Assembly (NCBI GenBank): GCA_036345935.2
Contig: JADWOT020000001.1
Coordinates: 11,507,166 to 11,571,165 of the forward strand
Length of the DNA: 64,000 nt
Direction: 5' to 3'
From: Taenia hydatigena
Lineage: Eukaryota; Platyhelminthes; Cestoda; Cyclophyllidea; Taeniidae
Part shown: one piece after another, positions 13,201-27,630 of the stretch
How positions within the stretch are numbered: the first letter of the stretch is position 1
How the letters are laid out: each line of letters opens with the position of its first letter
Program-made: the position numbers and the translations under genes
The notes under the pieces: generated by a model
Told to the model about the DNA's origin: nothing
What the model saw: only the letters and a program-made list of their open reading frames with translations
Database searches by the model: none

Positions 13201-16200
13201 AAGGAATTGTGCCGGTGTTTGTGTTGGAGCATAAATATAAAATCATTGGAATGGGTAGATACGGCGGTGGTTTTGGTGGTGGTGGTGGTCTAGTTACTTC
13301 CAATGGCCTTGCCAACTCCATGGATGTGTACAGATTTGCTTTCACTTAAATTCATTTGCAATGTAGAAGTGACCAAACGTTGTCTCGTGTTTAGCGATTC
13401 AGCTACTGTTGCCATCATCGCTCTTTACTTCCACGTCGTCTCACTAACCTTTACACAATTACCGTCCAAATATTCTACTTCTCCCCATACTGCTCCCAGA
13501 ATTTTATTAGCGTTTTCCTGAACATTGTCAAATATTCTTTCTTTTGTCCTTTCTTCCACTTCTGGTTTTCATATTCTTTGGAGGAGCATTTACGCCACAC
13601 GATCATATGGATGTATTCCACAACATCATATTTAGCCTATCTGTGACGCCGTTGATGACATCTTTGCCGTCAGTAAAATGCGCTTATCAAATGCTACCTT
13701 GCCCTCTCGAGATTGAGGATTGGTGAACCGTATCAGTGCATAGATACGAACGGAGCTTTTTATGAGTGGGAGCACATGAAGATGGAATGCTGAAGCCTAG
13801 GCACTGATCGGATTGGCCGAATGATGAACCGAACGTGACGACTCGCAACCATTGTCGAGTAGTGACCTGGATTTATTTGGAATTGTGATTTGTGGGTGTC
13901 AGACTTCCGAGACTGGACAATTTAAATGGAGGAGAATCGAATAGAATGTAGTGGGGATTAACAAAAGGTAAGAGGAGATTATGCAATGTATCCTAGGCGA
14001 TTCTGCACCCAGAAAGGAAAGCTCTTTTTGCATTTCCTCACCGCTTCATTCTAGTTAGGAAACCGGCAGTTTGTTTTGCTTGACTAATGCAAATTTGCTT
14101 TGCTTACAACTGGACGATCATTGCATCTCTGTTTTATGAACGAATTGCAAGAAAGAACTGCATATTCGCTGCTGCACACGATTTGAAATAGCAGCGAAAC
14201 GTGAAGGAAAATTGTCTAAGCAGTTGAGAGCCGGCCCCTAAGCACTCGTTTCACAGGATGCAAATACTTGAGCTTGCTCATTCGCGCGCAGGTACACGAA
14301 TAAATGTGAGGTTTGTGCGTAGGGGCTGAGGTTATTTAAAATAGATTAGTGGTTGTTAGAATACATACATGCGAAAATGTGCGACTACGATTGACTCGAT
14401 AATGTTGCGCCTGTGATAAAAATGTGAAATTAACACGAGCCAAAATGTAGTGATGTGCCTGCCACCACAAGCCTGTCAGATGAGATGCAGTCCCAGTAGC
14501 GGTGCTGTTTTGTCGTAGCACACGCCAAGACCATAATACAGCGGCAGTAATTTTGATAAGAATGAGTAGCAATATATAGAGAGCTTGGCGCACACGGTAA
14601 TGGAGAAGGCAATGAGTGCCAAGGATGCAATGGACGCGTTGGCTGCATATGTCGCAGGATCTGAAGAGAAACACTGCAAGACAAAGATATGGACGAGTGC
14701 ACGAGCGCCAGTCTTTTATTCTGTATTCCTTAAAAAACCAAATGCAATGACGAGACTGACGACATCGACTTCGTTTGCATGCTCCTGGAAATGTTACTCT
14801 TATAGTAGATGAGAAGTGCTCACTTGTTGTGCTTCTCATGAAGCATGTCTAGTGAATGTCCACTTTCACTTTGGTGGATGGTGATGATAGAAATAAAATT
14901 GCGTGGCATCACGTTGGGTGCGAAATGCAAGCCCTAGTGCCAATGTTAGCCGTCGCAGTTTAAGCATGAAGTCGGTGTGAACCCACTATGTGACCTCTGC
15001 TCTGATTGCATTGCAATGGTTTCGCAGTGGAAATGTGCGGGAGGACAGGCATAAAGTTAGGGAGGGTCTTAAAGACATATTTCCTTTAAATGCACTCTAA
15101 AAAATAGACATATTTACGGCTTTGGTGTCTACCAAAACGCATCCAACCCAAATTGCATTTTCGTAAAATTCCCTAGTCGCATTTTGGACTTGGTGTGCCT
15201 TTACTGCTGTACTAAATAACACGCTTGCGGTACCCTCCTTAACTGTAACTTTGGTACAAGTTTTTGACTATCTAACAGTGAACCGAGCCATTGGCGTCTG
15301 TCTCCACTACTTTGTTTTATGAACTTTGACCACGTGCATACTTTGCACAGCTTTTCTTCCCTAATCTTGACCTTCGCTTACAAATTCTAGTTCACATACT
15401 CACAGATTTTCTTGCTTCTTCAGTCACAGAAAATCGACTGCTAAAAATTCTGCTAAGAACATTCATTCCTCTGATTGTCATGCTCCTCATAGTCCTACCT
15501 TTCGTCTTCCACAAGCAAATTCCACCCTTTAAACATTTGTGTTATAAGAATTCACGTGCGTTCGATGATGAACGGTGAGTTTTTATTCCTCCTGACCTAC
15601 CTTGTTTATTTGTTGTTGTGCTTGTTTCCATGGTAACGATACCAGCTCTCAAGGATCAATGCATGTGAGGTCGTCATGTTAACTGGTTTTGCTGGAAGTG
15701 GTTCTTGTCCTAATGCCCAAATTACCACTTTGTGTTCATCGTGCTGGTTTAACTCTCACGCAGCGTCCTCTTCCCGATTGAATGCTGCAATGCTCCTGGT
15801 CATAAGAGCCCACCATACCTTATGTCCCGTAGTTAAATCGTTTGTTGACGAGGTGAGCCACTTGGCCGAAACGGGCTGCTCTCAGGTCACAGCGGTACAT
15901 TGTAGGAGATTCTCAATGCCCAATTCGCATGCATTCCACTAGTGTAATCGATATCGCACCAGTTTAGAGAGTGTGTGGCATCACCTTAGCCATCAATCAG
16001 CACTGTGGAATTGGCTTACTAGTCACCCTGCCCTTGTTCCTGTCCCCATGTATAAAAAGATTGTCCTTAAATGTTTATGCTATCAAACAGCGGTTTGGTT
16101 GTACAAAGCTGACATTGTCGGTCTGGCTGGGGAGTCCGCTGATTGGAAATGCAGTGATGGAAACGAGTTCCTTGATTGCCGCCTTCGGTGATTGAATGCT

Positions 16201-19200
16201 GCTCCACAGGACATGCAATTCTTTTGACAATTGGCGTTTGTAGACGAGCTTACTTTGAATAAGAACCGTTTAACATATGCTAACATAGTGCTTTTATTTG
16301 CCCGATTCTTCGTGTTAATTCCATTCGCTTCAATGTTGCTCCATCAACTCTGTGGATTCTCTTACGTTCCGCTCTCAATCCATACACTCTTAAACATACG
16401 CTTCAACAACGTTGTAATGCACGCCCATAAATAGCCCAAATGTTGTGTCTGTTTTGGTTCTAGTTGTTTTCGTAGAAATGTAAGTATTTTTTGGATATGT
16501 GAAGAATCAACTGCTATGAAAGCATATTGTGTGACCCATTCTTGTACTTTGTTTTCAGCTTCACTCCTCCCGCCACCACCAAAGGAAAGTGAATAAATTT
16601 TTATTCAGCTTAAATGTGAATTAAATGTGAAATGAGCTGAAAACTGTTCGTTTTATCTTGCCGATTAGTGCTAGCACAGTAGAAGCAAATTCAAGGCTAA
16701 ATGCGATTTCACCGTTCTCCATGCACATAAACTGCTCATGCAAAATTGTAGTTTGTACAAAGTACTTAAATAGAAGAGGGAATTGTCAGCAGCCAAAACA
16801 TGTTAATCGTATCTGCACATTGTGCTAAGGAAGTCGATACTTTCTCCTTTTAAGAAAAGAAAGCGCCTGCTTGAAAGAACAGAAACACGAGCCAGCAAAT
16901 TGTTCGCTATGCCCGATTTTCCCTGATATTACCTTTCAATGAATAATATTGGCGTGATATTATGAGGCAATACAGTTTGGTGCTTCACATCATTCGCTGG
17001 AGGTGGGAGATTACGGAATCCCCAGATTTGGACTGCTTCTTTCACTGTTGCATGACCAATTAACTTGTCTCTGCCTCAAATGGAATTGCCGGAATTGCGC
17101 CCAACTACTTTTACTAAGGAACAGATTTCAATTATCGAACAAAGTTGTTTCTGTCACGATTTTTGTTTTAATGAAAATCTATCAAACCGATGCAGCTCAT
17201 CATGACCAAGCTAACGCAGAACCCAGGGATACACAAGGCTCTGAAGCGGTTGTTCAAAGTTTCGTCAATCAATTAGAATGCCTGCATGAGGTACACGAAT
17301 CCGTCCATAGCGATTAAGGCCCTAATTTTAAAGCCTTCATGCTACTGAGCCATGCAGGACCAACTGCATTCCAAAGGCACGCACAGCATCTGGTCATTTA
17401 CGAGATAACCGACTGCTGAAAATGACGAATTGCATTCTGATCGGACTACTGACTCTACTAAGTAGGCGCAATCAGATGACTAAAGTTTAAGCCTAGGAAG
17501 TCCTCAACTTGCCTAAAGGGCTTCAGTCCCTATATCGGCTGGTGTTTTGCCGTTCGAGATAATCACAATTCGTGGAATGAGAATTACTTCTAATGCCTCT
17601 CACCAAACAAAGAACTAGCATCCGAAAAAGCACTGGAGCAAGTAACAACAATCATCCCACCTACAAACCACCTTGCCTGCAACGCATAACTCCATGCTTA
17701 GCCAAATGCAATTCGTATAATAATATGAGTGCCTACAAAGGTGGACCACTGATATGTGAAGGTGACGTGGCTTGCCAACGGGAGACGGAGAACTGTTAAA
17801 TGGCATATTATTGACTACCTATAAGGATAGTACCAGGGATGCTGCTCGAAGAGACACGTGGCTATGCTATACGAATGCCACTTTAAATGTACCTTTCAGT
17901 CGACAAATAGTGCGAAGGTGTGAAGATTAAGTTATGGCTTTTAAGATCAGTTATACATTGGATTACAACTAAAAACTTGTAGCAAAATGCTTGAATTAAT
18001 ATGACAGTTTACTGTATGTAACACGAATTAATACCTATTTGCTTTTGATAAGTTCGTTAAAAATTGACTAGTTTTGCATTCTCGTATTGCCTTTGCAGAA
18101 TGCCTTTTCTAGAAATAGCTAACCTTGCATTCGTTTTACGACCAATACTAGCGTTTTCCTTAGCACATCTCAACGGTATCCGACATCGGCAGAATGCGCG
18201 CTAGAGTATCTGAATGCCGTCCGAATGCGACACGCGGCTTTGTGTAAATAATTTTGCCTTCTTTTGTGGTTAAGCTGCTGCGAGAAGCCTTAAAGCTGAC
18301 CACTGAAATGCCTTTTACATGTTTTTTTTTTCGCTTCTTTTCCTTAGGCTCCTTTCACATTTACTCACATTTCCAAAACCTTCCGATTAGATTGTCATTG
18401 ATATGGCTACTGCATTTAATGCCATGTTGTATGGGCAATAGTGTTTCTCGACACGTGAAGCCCCCTGCGATCAACCCTAATACGGCGCGAACGTCAAGGA
18501 ATTTGCCAAATCAATCTCACAGTCGCAATACTGGCTACACCATCCTCTGGAATCTTTGTGGTAAGGCACAGGCAACCATCTCTTACCTCTCAAGTTGCAT
18601 CTGCGCTTTTAGCCAAGTAAAGCCTAGGCAAAGCGTCATCATTCTTATTCCACGACGGTCTGTGCTACATCAGTTCTCACTTTGGGTATGCAATAGTAAT
18701 GGCAGCACAGTTAGAAGGAGGCAAATCCATTACCCTGATTTTGAGCAAAATGCATGAAAATAAGCCTTGATCAGGGCTTCTTCGGTATTCAAGCCGAAAT
18801 TTCGCACGATTCAATTTCAATTAATGCAACAAGTAAGATAATTAGGAAGCCCCTTGATGCAGAGTTTATAGTTAGGTATTTCTGCAAACATTTAGGGTGA
18901 TTAAAATGCATCATCTCATTATGGCCAGAAGGTGAAGGCGCAGATGTTACAAGTAGGGGATCTGCACCAACCTCTGCAATCACAACGAACAGCAGATCAA
19001 CTCAGATCAACTCCTACAGCCACCACTACTTGTGGATCTACTTCGACGGCTTTACACCAACGCAGCCCAGTTTGATTCCAAGGGTAGTTGTCTTTAGGTG
19101 TGTCGCCTCGTACATCCTGGAAATAGCCAAATACTTTACCTGCCAGACTATTACAGATCAAAACTTATATTTTCCACAAACGCAATATTCCAGGTAAAAG

Positions 19201-22200
19201 ATCAGTCTAGCTATTATTTAATCACCTTTGTTTAACTACGAGTTGGCGTGGTGTTATGAGCAATTCCCATCGACATGAGTAGCTTTAAATATATAGCTCT
19301 TCAATCTCCTTAGTCCTCAAATGGCTTTGCCCTTTTGGGGTGATTGAACTAATATGACCTAGTTTACAAGTAAGTTGGTCAATTGATGTGCCCACTATCA
19401 TCATGCAATTTATTACTTTCGTCGTGACCTTTTCAAACATACTGTAGGTTACCTCATCCCTGTAAGCATCACTTAAAGTTCGCTAATGGTCACTCAAGGC
19501 CATTACTAGAAACGGTCAGTGGTGGCTGTGCGTGCCGGTGGACCAATTGATAGAGACATTTAGGCATACACAGGTTCAGAAGTTGGTGCTGACGTACTGA
19601 TGCATGCGCTTAAGTCACAAGGGTTGAGATGTTGTAAGTCTCCTGGTGAGCTTGTTTGACAGCCTTAGAAATGCCTTCGCCAGACAGATTACCATAACCG
19701 AAATCGCTAACCTTTCTTCTCATGAGTATTTGCCAGCTAGATGGATTGCTTAATATTTTGGAACGCGGCGACCCAGTTTATTCCTGTGTGAAAGCACTAC
19801 AGCTTAATCATTTACTCATAAGCTTACTCCCACACATACGTGTACTGTGGTTGAGACAAGCTCGTGTGTGCCAAAATTCCTACCTTTTAATTACTCGTTA
19901 CTCACAGGATTGAGAAGTCGATGCATGTGACCATTATTTCACGATTCGTAACAACTCACCTGACTTATTTGTACTCACTTTAATCGCATGTTAATCCGAA
20001 ACGTTGCATTAGCTAGCGCTTCAAGAGAAAAGATAGGTTGTGGAAATGAAGCATATACCAGTCATGTGTGTGCGCAGTGAAACCAAAGATAAGGCAACGG
20101 TGTAGCAATTTTATGCAACTTTTCTTAAAACAGTCCATTCCTCATATAGGCTCACAAATAACACACACGTTGGAAATTACATGAGAGCAAATGAGTTGTA
20201 GGATATTCCCTGTTGCAACTCAGAGGTCTAGTATAGGATGCACCTAACCTGTGTGTGTCTACGCAGCAATCGCTTTGCATCATCATGCAGGATATTTCCT
20301 GTTAGTTACCACAGCCGATAAAAGCGCACCTTTATTGAATACTTTGAGGCTACAGTTGTCATGCAGGTTTAGTCTGTTTTCAGATAATGCACCTCCATAA
20401 GTAGTCATCTTTAGGGTCTTGTGACGAGGAATATCCCATTGCACATCAAATTGGTGGCGATAATCCATCATTGGTTTCAGTGTTGTTGCTGACCTTGCCC
20501 ACAACTGATTATATGCACATCCAATCTCCAGATGCAAACAACCTGAGCTTCTGAACTTCCACAAGACTGCTGACATTTATTTGACAATCGTAATATGTTT
20601 CCGTAACACTGCCAGGGATCCATTTTCTATGATGCATGCGAGGATGCGCCAGTTTAAATGGCTAAATAAAAATGTGCGCACGAATTTAGACATGCTGAAG
20701 TGATCACAAGTCCAACTACTAAAGTGGGTTTGCATTCAAGATACCATTGAGCGAAGGTTAAATTAATAGATAAGGTGTCACACAATAAAGCTGTTAAATG
20801 GCGAGATTGGAACCGATGCACTTGACTGCAATCAAAAATGTGAATATGGCATTCCAGTAAATAGTTAGTGAAAAAGGGGAAGGAAACAGCTGCAATGAAG
20901 AGGAATGCGGAGGCCAATAAACCAAACAACCCACTTCATTTAGTCTTCTGCTTGATCGTGCCAACAAACCTAGCTTCTTGTGACTGCACGGTCCTTTTTG
21001 TCTCAGTGTCCGTCTACTTAATTTGCTCACATAAATGGAGTAGCGCTACGTCTAAATTATGGGAAAAGATGAACTGGGCAAAATTATTTCGGTAAGGTGT
21101 GTTTCTTCTTTTGTATTTGCTAGATTTGCAGTGGCATATGGCATTGGCTTACTTGCCAACTGGGTCGAGAAATAGACTGTCAGAGCAATATTTCGATCGC
21201 CTCACTTCTATTTCAGTTGGAGGTATTTATTTGAAGTGTTTAAGTGTCCCTGCCTATTCAGAGATTGTCAGTATACTCAGACCACACAGAGGAAGACAGC
21301 ATCCCTCCACCGGGCTAAAGCTTCCGGAAATTCGCGCGGTGCCCACAACCCGGCTATTAAGGTCGCCCACACATGTCATATCCCGTGCATGCGCTCAAGC
21401 ACACACACGAGTAATTCAAGTAGTGGAAATTTGTAAAACAAGTTACAATTGTTGATGTGTTTCATGACTTTGTGGCTTCAAGATCCTAAAATTGTACGAG
21501 ACCTTCCATATAGATGACGAAACATCGGAAGAGGGCCTACAATCATGAGGAACTTAAAACGATTCCCTATCAAACTGCTCATGCCTGTCACCTGCCTCAA
21601 CGTGTACCTCCACTTAGACTACCTCTTGTCCCAATGCCTTCGGCAAAATGTAGCATTTATAAATGTGGTCGAATTGTATGCGATTGTGGAGTTTGTCGAG
21701 TCGCATGTCCACAGGCGGTGGGTCACGCTCAGCTACAGCTCGTCATCAAAGTAAAACTTGCAAGAATACAAACTTTTGAGAGCATCGTATCAACAGTTTC
21801 GACTATCGCATCATAAAATGCATCCCATCTTCCTACTCAAATTGTGCCTTCAGATTCTTGCGCATCTTAATAATGCCCGAAAATATTGGCGGGGGAAATT
21901 GTAATCACCCTTGGGAATGCTGAATGTTTGCTAAGAATACTAATGCCGCTGACTAGCTTTAGAGCTTCGTATCATGCCATTAGGACGCCTGACTAGACGT
22001 TGTAACGTCTCACAGCTGTACGTAATTTCGCGACGAGGGTCAGACGTGCTACACGCTGGAGGCATGACAGTTAGGGACAGCCGCTGTTTCGACCCTCTTC
22101 TGGACGCGGTAGGGCAATCTCTGCATGTCCTGGCGAACAAAGTAAGCAATAAATGGAACAGACGAAGTAGGTAACGTCAAACCGTCTGGCAGTTAATGCC

Positions 22201-24859
22201 TACAGTGCTGATGGATCTACGCGAATGGGTGAATGGGTCGGTGGAGAGCTCATATCACTCCTAGTGACATTATCAGTCACGCGAGATTGGAAGCAGTGTT
22301 ACTGTACACGTGGAGAAGGGATGAGAAGTTAATCGTAGCACCGATGTGTAAAGGATAATACGAGTGTGTCGTTATGATCGGACAAACATCATAAAGGAAG
22401 GCGCAGGTTTCATAATGAACAAAGTCAATTTCTCAAAATGCATCTGCTTGGCGTCACGTAACTACAGCCAGGTCTACTCCAATGCTGAATCTATTTACCT
22501 GTGAAATATCTTCTTTCACACCTGAAATGACTTGCTTCCCTCCTAAATCAAAATACAAAACATTTCAATGAAGGCCTGTCAATGATTTGAAGAAAGTTTT
22601 ACCGAGAGGTTTGCAGGAACTTACGGGAACGCAAAAACGTCAGTGATGAAGTGGTGGGTGGGCGAATTGTCTCAATTTTGAAGATTGTGACCAGCACAGT
22701 GACCCAAAGTCTCACCGGTTGTGACCAAGTGACCACTCCTAGATTGGAGACTCTTGAGTGTTCAAATTAGGTCTGCAGTGCGTAATATTTTACCTAAATG
22801 GCTACGCAGTCGTAGTCGTGTTTTAACCTCCCGATTGGATGCACAACGACAACACTCTTCTCCTTCATCAAAACAGCTAAAATCTAAAAATAAACTTGCG
22901 TCTTTGCCTCATTTTTGGTGTGCTTTCACTACCTTTGAACGTGAAACTGGTGTTATCAGCGCTAGAGTTTGGAGCGAGTGAAGACGCCACGGTGACATGA
23001 AACATTGATTTCGGTCTACCTGAAAGTCAAATCCCTGCTTTTGTAAAACATTTGCCCTTTTGGCTAATGTGCCGCACGGTTTCGCGGAGGATGAGGCAGG
23101 AGGTAAAAGCTGTGGCAGCACTCTGATATTCAACTCCACCAACTCACTAGGTTCGCTTAAACTTATCGTTGTGCCCTAAATTACAACAATCTCGAGACAG
23201 GTTTACCACCTTCTTATTACGAAGTGTTGGGTTTCACAAGACAATTCATAGACTGGTGGATTTGCTAAGGAGCAGGACTTTTGAGGTGCTTGCATCATTG
23301 CCATCGATGGTTGCTTACATCTGATATCATCTCTCTGTTTTATTGCTCATGTCATTGAATTTTCACTGCGTTTATATAGGGGTTTTAGTGACCAGGGCTA
23401 GCTCATTCAACTGACTAATTCAAGGCATTAGTCACTGTTGTTTACATGCTCAGTCCTAACACCTGGTCATAGCGTGGTGGGGTCATGGCAGCTAGGGCAG
23501 ACGCGGTACCTCTAGTGGCTTAGTAATAGCCGGACTGCTTTTTCAACTACCCTCCAATCACATCATCTTTCCACACTTTATACATTACAAATATGCGGGT
23601 TAAGTATCAAAGATGTAGGACAACAATTGCCTTCTATTAGAAGGCCTCATAATTGGTTGCAGAGAGTGAATAGAGCGTCGGACCACATGTAGCAGTCTAA
23701 AAGCACATGGTTGAAGTTAGTCTCAACAAATAACACAATACAACTGTCGAAAGGATTTGGCGCGTTTGGCATCTAAACGGTGGCTTCAGAAGAATGGTGT
23801 GAGGGCGTGCTCTGAATGGATCCATATCAGTTAACCGCCTGCTGCAGAAACCGTGATTAAACGTCGTGGATGGACCTCCTTAGACTGTGTTTTCCTTTGC
23901 CACTTATTTCATTAGACACAGTTGGCACTAAAGTTAAATGTGAATCAATGGAAAGAAGCGAGCCAGTTAAATGAACATTTTGTGCCCTACAGGATGTTGT
24001 GATGCCTTAAGGGATGGGTCAAATCAGAAGATGATGTATTCGGTGGCCACTGGACGCTCTGATAACTGTTCGTTTTTTTACATTGGACACAATTTAGTCC
24101 AACAGAAATGCAGGAAAAATCCCGACTAAATTCCTTCCATGTTTGATGAAGGAGCATAATCATGCTAGAGGACCTTACAACATAAACTAGTGTTCCATCC
24201 ATTGCCACAAGCAGTGGTGCATGCATTGGTGTTAATCAGTGCGGTGTCACAGTGCCTACTCAGCAAAAGCGCATTCGCAAACACCTTGTCTAATCACAGG
24301 GATCAGCGAAAGGTTGTAGGATCTGGTTGAGAAAAAGGGAACATGGTAAAGTGAGAAGACATGGCTATCGACAATTACTGGTCACCAGGGAAGTAAACAC
24401 TGACGTCATGGTACACAGAGAGCGTAGTGTTAATGCCGATCTACTATAAAGAGACAAAGTTCATCACCATAATACTTAAATTAAAAGAATTCGGACAGAA
24501 AGATGTTAATAATCTAAAAGCTAATAAAAACAGGCACAAATAGCAATGCAGAATTCGATATTTGACAAGACAAGGGGTGAAATGTAAGGACAAACATTGA
24601 GGCCAACCAATAAAAAGACAGACTTAAGGGGCAAAGGATTTAGAGGGTCCAATAGAATTGGTGGAATAAAGTATATAAACAATGAGAGGTCGAAAAAACT
24701 CACTTTGGATGAGAAAGGGAACTATGTGAGAATGCGGTTCCATAACATAGACAAGGGAAAGCGGCAAACATGCAGGAGATTAAAGTAAAAGGCAAGTAAA
24801 AGTACATATGTATGGCTAAAAATAATTAACGAATATGCATACAAATATAAATACTATAA
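13201..24859. other. Long intergenic region, nothing recognised
   Basis: About 11.7 kb without a supportable gene. A short GGT run lies at 13,263-13,290. Around 15,560-15,600 a short stretch resembles part of the interspersed repeat of 32.9-33.6 kb (the shared part reads roughly TTCGATGATGAACRGTGAGT), suggesting an old decayed copy. The largest frames (14,336-14,839 on -, 18,254-18,757 on +) have no family motif. Confidence 0.4.
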
Positions 24860-25270
24860 GAAAATTGGGTGAGTGGGTGTGGCGCTGGCATCAACACTGA
24901 CAGAAATTGCTCAGTGCTGTTGCCAAGCGCCGTGATCCCTCCCGCCTCACTCCTCTCTCTTTTCCTTCTGTCTTCTGTATGCCTCCACCCCCTATCCACA
25001 CCATTCATTCATTCAGCACATCACTTTACATTCTCTAAGTACCTCTCCCAAACACACATTCACCTACCTACCAAACCACTCCAGGTGTTTCGCTCCATTT
25101 CCACTTTGCTACGTGTCTCCCAATCTCGCTGCCGCTCTCTCCGTTGCCACGTTGTTTGCTGCCGATCACGCGCAAGGCCATATTTCATCCTAGTGCTAGG
25201 CGTTTGAGTCTAACATCAGGCAGCCAACTTTGAGTATACATTCCTCCACATCAGCGGCAACCAAACAAGC
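24860..25270 (+). repeat. Possible decayed copy of the 50.4-50.9 kb repeat segment
   Basis: The pyrimidine-rich stretch with repeated CATTCATTCA steps, followed by a short GATCACGCGCAAGGCC-like piece, resembles the order of parts in the repeat at 50,500-50,900 on the + strand. The similarity is patchy by eye; an alignment could overturn it. Confidence 0.25.
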
Positions 25271-26496
25271 AATGGATGTCAGATCAGTACACATGGACTC
25301 GACGTACGAAAAATGATCCCATCACTGGCTGTTGCGGGATCTCCCCATAAGAAGCACACATAATGAAGGCGAGGCTTTGGTGACGACAGGAGCATCAGAA
25401 TGACGAGAAGCGACGCGGAACAACAGGGAGTTGGGCAAGAAGGGTTAGGTAGGATGTCGTGCCTTTTCGGTGAAGGAGCCTTTACCGTACAAACACTTGA
25501 CTTTAAAAGCAACAATACAGTCAAACGACCCTAACAATGCTACTCACAAATCCTTGTTAGTCTGTTCTTTCAAAAGTCGTATTGAAAACTCGCCTTTGTT
25601 TGCTTTAATGGTTCTCTCCTAGACTTTGCCTCCCTATCTCTCAGTTTCTGGCAGCCACACGAGTAGTCGATGCAAGGTTGGTCGTCAATTTCAGCATAAA
25701 CATCTACCAATTGAGTGAATGCTACAGTTTGATTTAGCATAAGCAATACGTTAGTTTCACAAATGACATGGGACATTCATAGTAATAAGGCCACATTTAA
25801 AGCAACACCAGCTGCTCCTTTGCGCTCCTTCTATAATTTTACCTTCTCCTGTACCTGCTTGAGTGTGCTATCTACATGCGAGTACCCTACCCAATCCCGA
25901 ATTCAGCCCAGTGATTCGCTTCAATTTTATAAGCGGCATTTTTACACCGCCAAACTTCAACACACCATCAATCTCCTTAACTCTACAAAGAGCAACTACT
26001 TGGAGAAACCGGTTCCATCCCCATTCCTGACGTTCCGGACAGGATACGCCAAAAATGCCTCGGCAGTCCACCGCATTTGATACAGGTGTGAATTTGGTAT
26101 CAGATAAACTTTTGATACGTTTTCAAGTTTCGGTGTAGGGCGTTATTCTCGAAAACTCTAGTCTTTAGTCAAATTACCCCATCAAGTTTGATGACACACT
26201 TACCATCGTCGATACGGACAACGGCATGATGCTAGGCTTGATGGTAAAAAATGTGTGCACAATTGCTCATTCGGACACAAGTTATTCGCACAGGCGACTG
26301 CTTCGTGTTCCTAGCAGGCTGAGGGCGAGTCATAAGGAAATGAAAAACAAAGTGAGTAAAGATGGATAATGGTAAATAATAAACAATAATATTGATGGCA
26401 TTGATGAGTAATAGCTAAATGAGTTACTGTTACTCTACGTTTTCTAAGGTCAAATGTGCAAAGCTGTACGTCCCAATTGTCAAATCCCCATGCTCA

Positions 26497-27630
26497 CTAA
26501 CCGAGGTTCGTCGTCGACATAATTGGGTTGTACAGAATCTTCAAATTGTTGTACATAAGCTCGTAGTTCTCCTTTGTGGCCTGTTGGTCAGAATCCATCC
26601 GCCTGAGAGTCGTCTCACACGTCGTAAGTATGCTTCGTTAAAACACTCTTCCACTTCATCGTCATCCATTTTCGATCTCATGCTGCAAACGTAGGTTTCC
26701 AGAATGGTTCTTGCTGCTATCCTACTCCCCTCTTTCTCATCCTCTAACTTCAATTTTCCTGCATCATTCACCATCTGTTGTATCTCCTTCCCCGACAGAA
26801 GGCCCTTGTCTCCTTCGCTCCCCTGACTACTTGACCACCACCGTTATATTGAGAATGACATTTTTGTCAATGTCGAAGGACACCTCGATCTGAGGTACTC
26901 TACGCGGTGCCGGTAGGATACCTGACAACTCGAATTCGCCCAACAAGTTGTTGTCTCTCGTCATCGCACACTCACCCTTGTACACCTGCACCAACACACT
27001 CAATTGATTGTCCGAACACGTGGAGAAGATCTTGGTGTTCTTTATTGGGATTTTTGCATTGCGCTATATCAACGTCGTCATTACACCATCTGCCGTCTCC
27101 ACACCCAGTGAGAGTGGCGCCACCTTCAGCAACACCAAATTCTGCACCTTCTCCGACTTGTCATCAGTCAGATTGGACGCCATCAACGCCGCACCGTATG
27201 CCACTGCCTCGTTCGGATTTATAGAATCGTTCAACTGATTGCCATTGAAGAACTTTTGCAACAACTGCTGCACCTTCGGAAAACGCGTCGATCTGCCTGC
27301 CATCAACGTCTCGCTATCATCATCCTTTTCCAACCCTGCATCATTTAATGCTTGTTCCACCGGACTCAGAGTCCTCTGAAAGAGATCTGAGCACAAACGC
27401 TCAAAATGGAACCGTGTGAGAATCGCACCAAAATTAATGCCTTTCAAATAAGGCGGCTACATATACGTAGGCGTGCTTGGAAGAGCTCAACGTCTTCTTT
27501 GTTACCTCACACGCCTTTCTCAGAGGGCTAATGGAGTACTTTTTAGTCGCCAAATCGTTACCCTCGTGCTTTTGCTTAATTATCTCTACACAATGATAGG
27601 ATTAACGTTGAATAGACAATGCCATGCCTA
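26497..27630 (-). pseudogene. HSP70 pseudogene, 5'-truncated, several stops and frame breaks
   Basis: Reading on the - strand from about 27,600 down to 26,497 gives consecutive pieces of a cytosolic HSP70 chaperone with no intron. The order is EIIKQKHEG and LRKACEVTKKTLSSSKHA (nucleotide-binding domain), then after a frame break [51 protein letters not shown] and [16 protein letters not shown]. Next come a TAG at 27,064-27,066, the substrate-binding domain ([41 protein letters not shown]), a TAG at 26,827-26,829, a shifted frame (KGLLSGKEIQQMVNDAGKLK) and a last shifted piece ending NPIM before TAG at 26,497. The first 230 or so residues are missing. Such copies fit the large, unstable HSP70 families reported from tapeworm genomes. 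The breaks make it non-functional as read. Confidence 0.88.

Noticed and set aside
18254..18757. 167-codon frame (and 14,336-14,839 on -)
   Set aside because: Low-quality composition, no motif, no splice context; expected by chance in this much sequence.
20283..20576. 97-codon frame on - strand with LKPMMDYRHQFDVQW, considered as FN3
   Set aside because: The tyrosine-corner and Trp-strand look-alikes are in the wrong order for one domain and no splice sites flank them.
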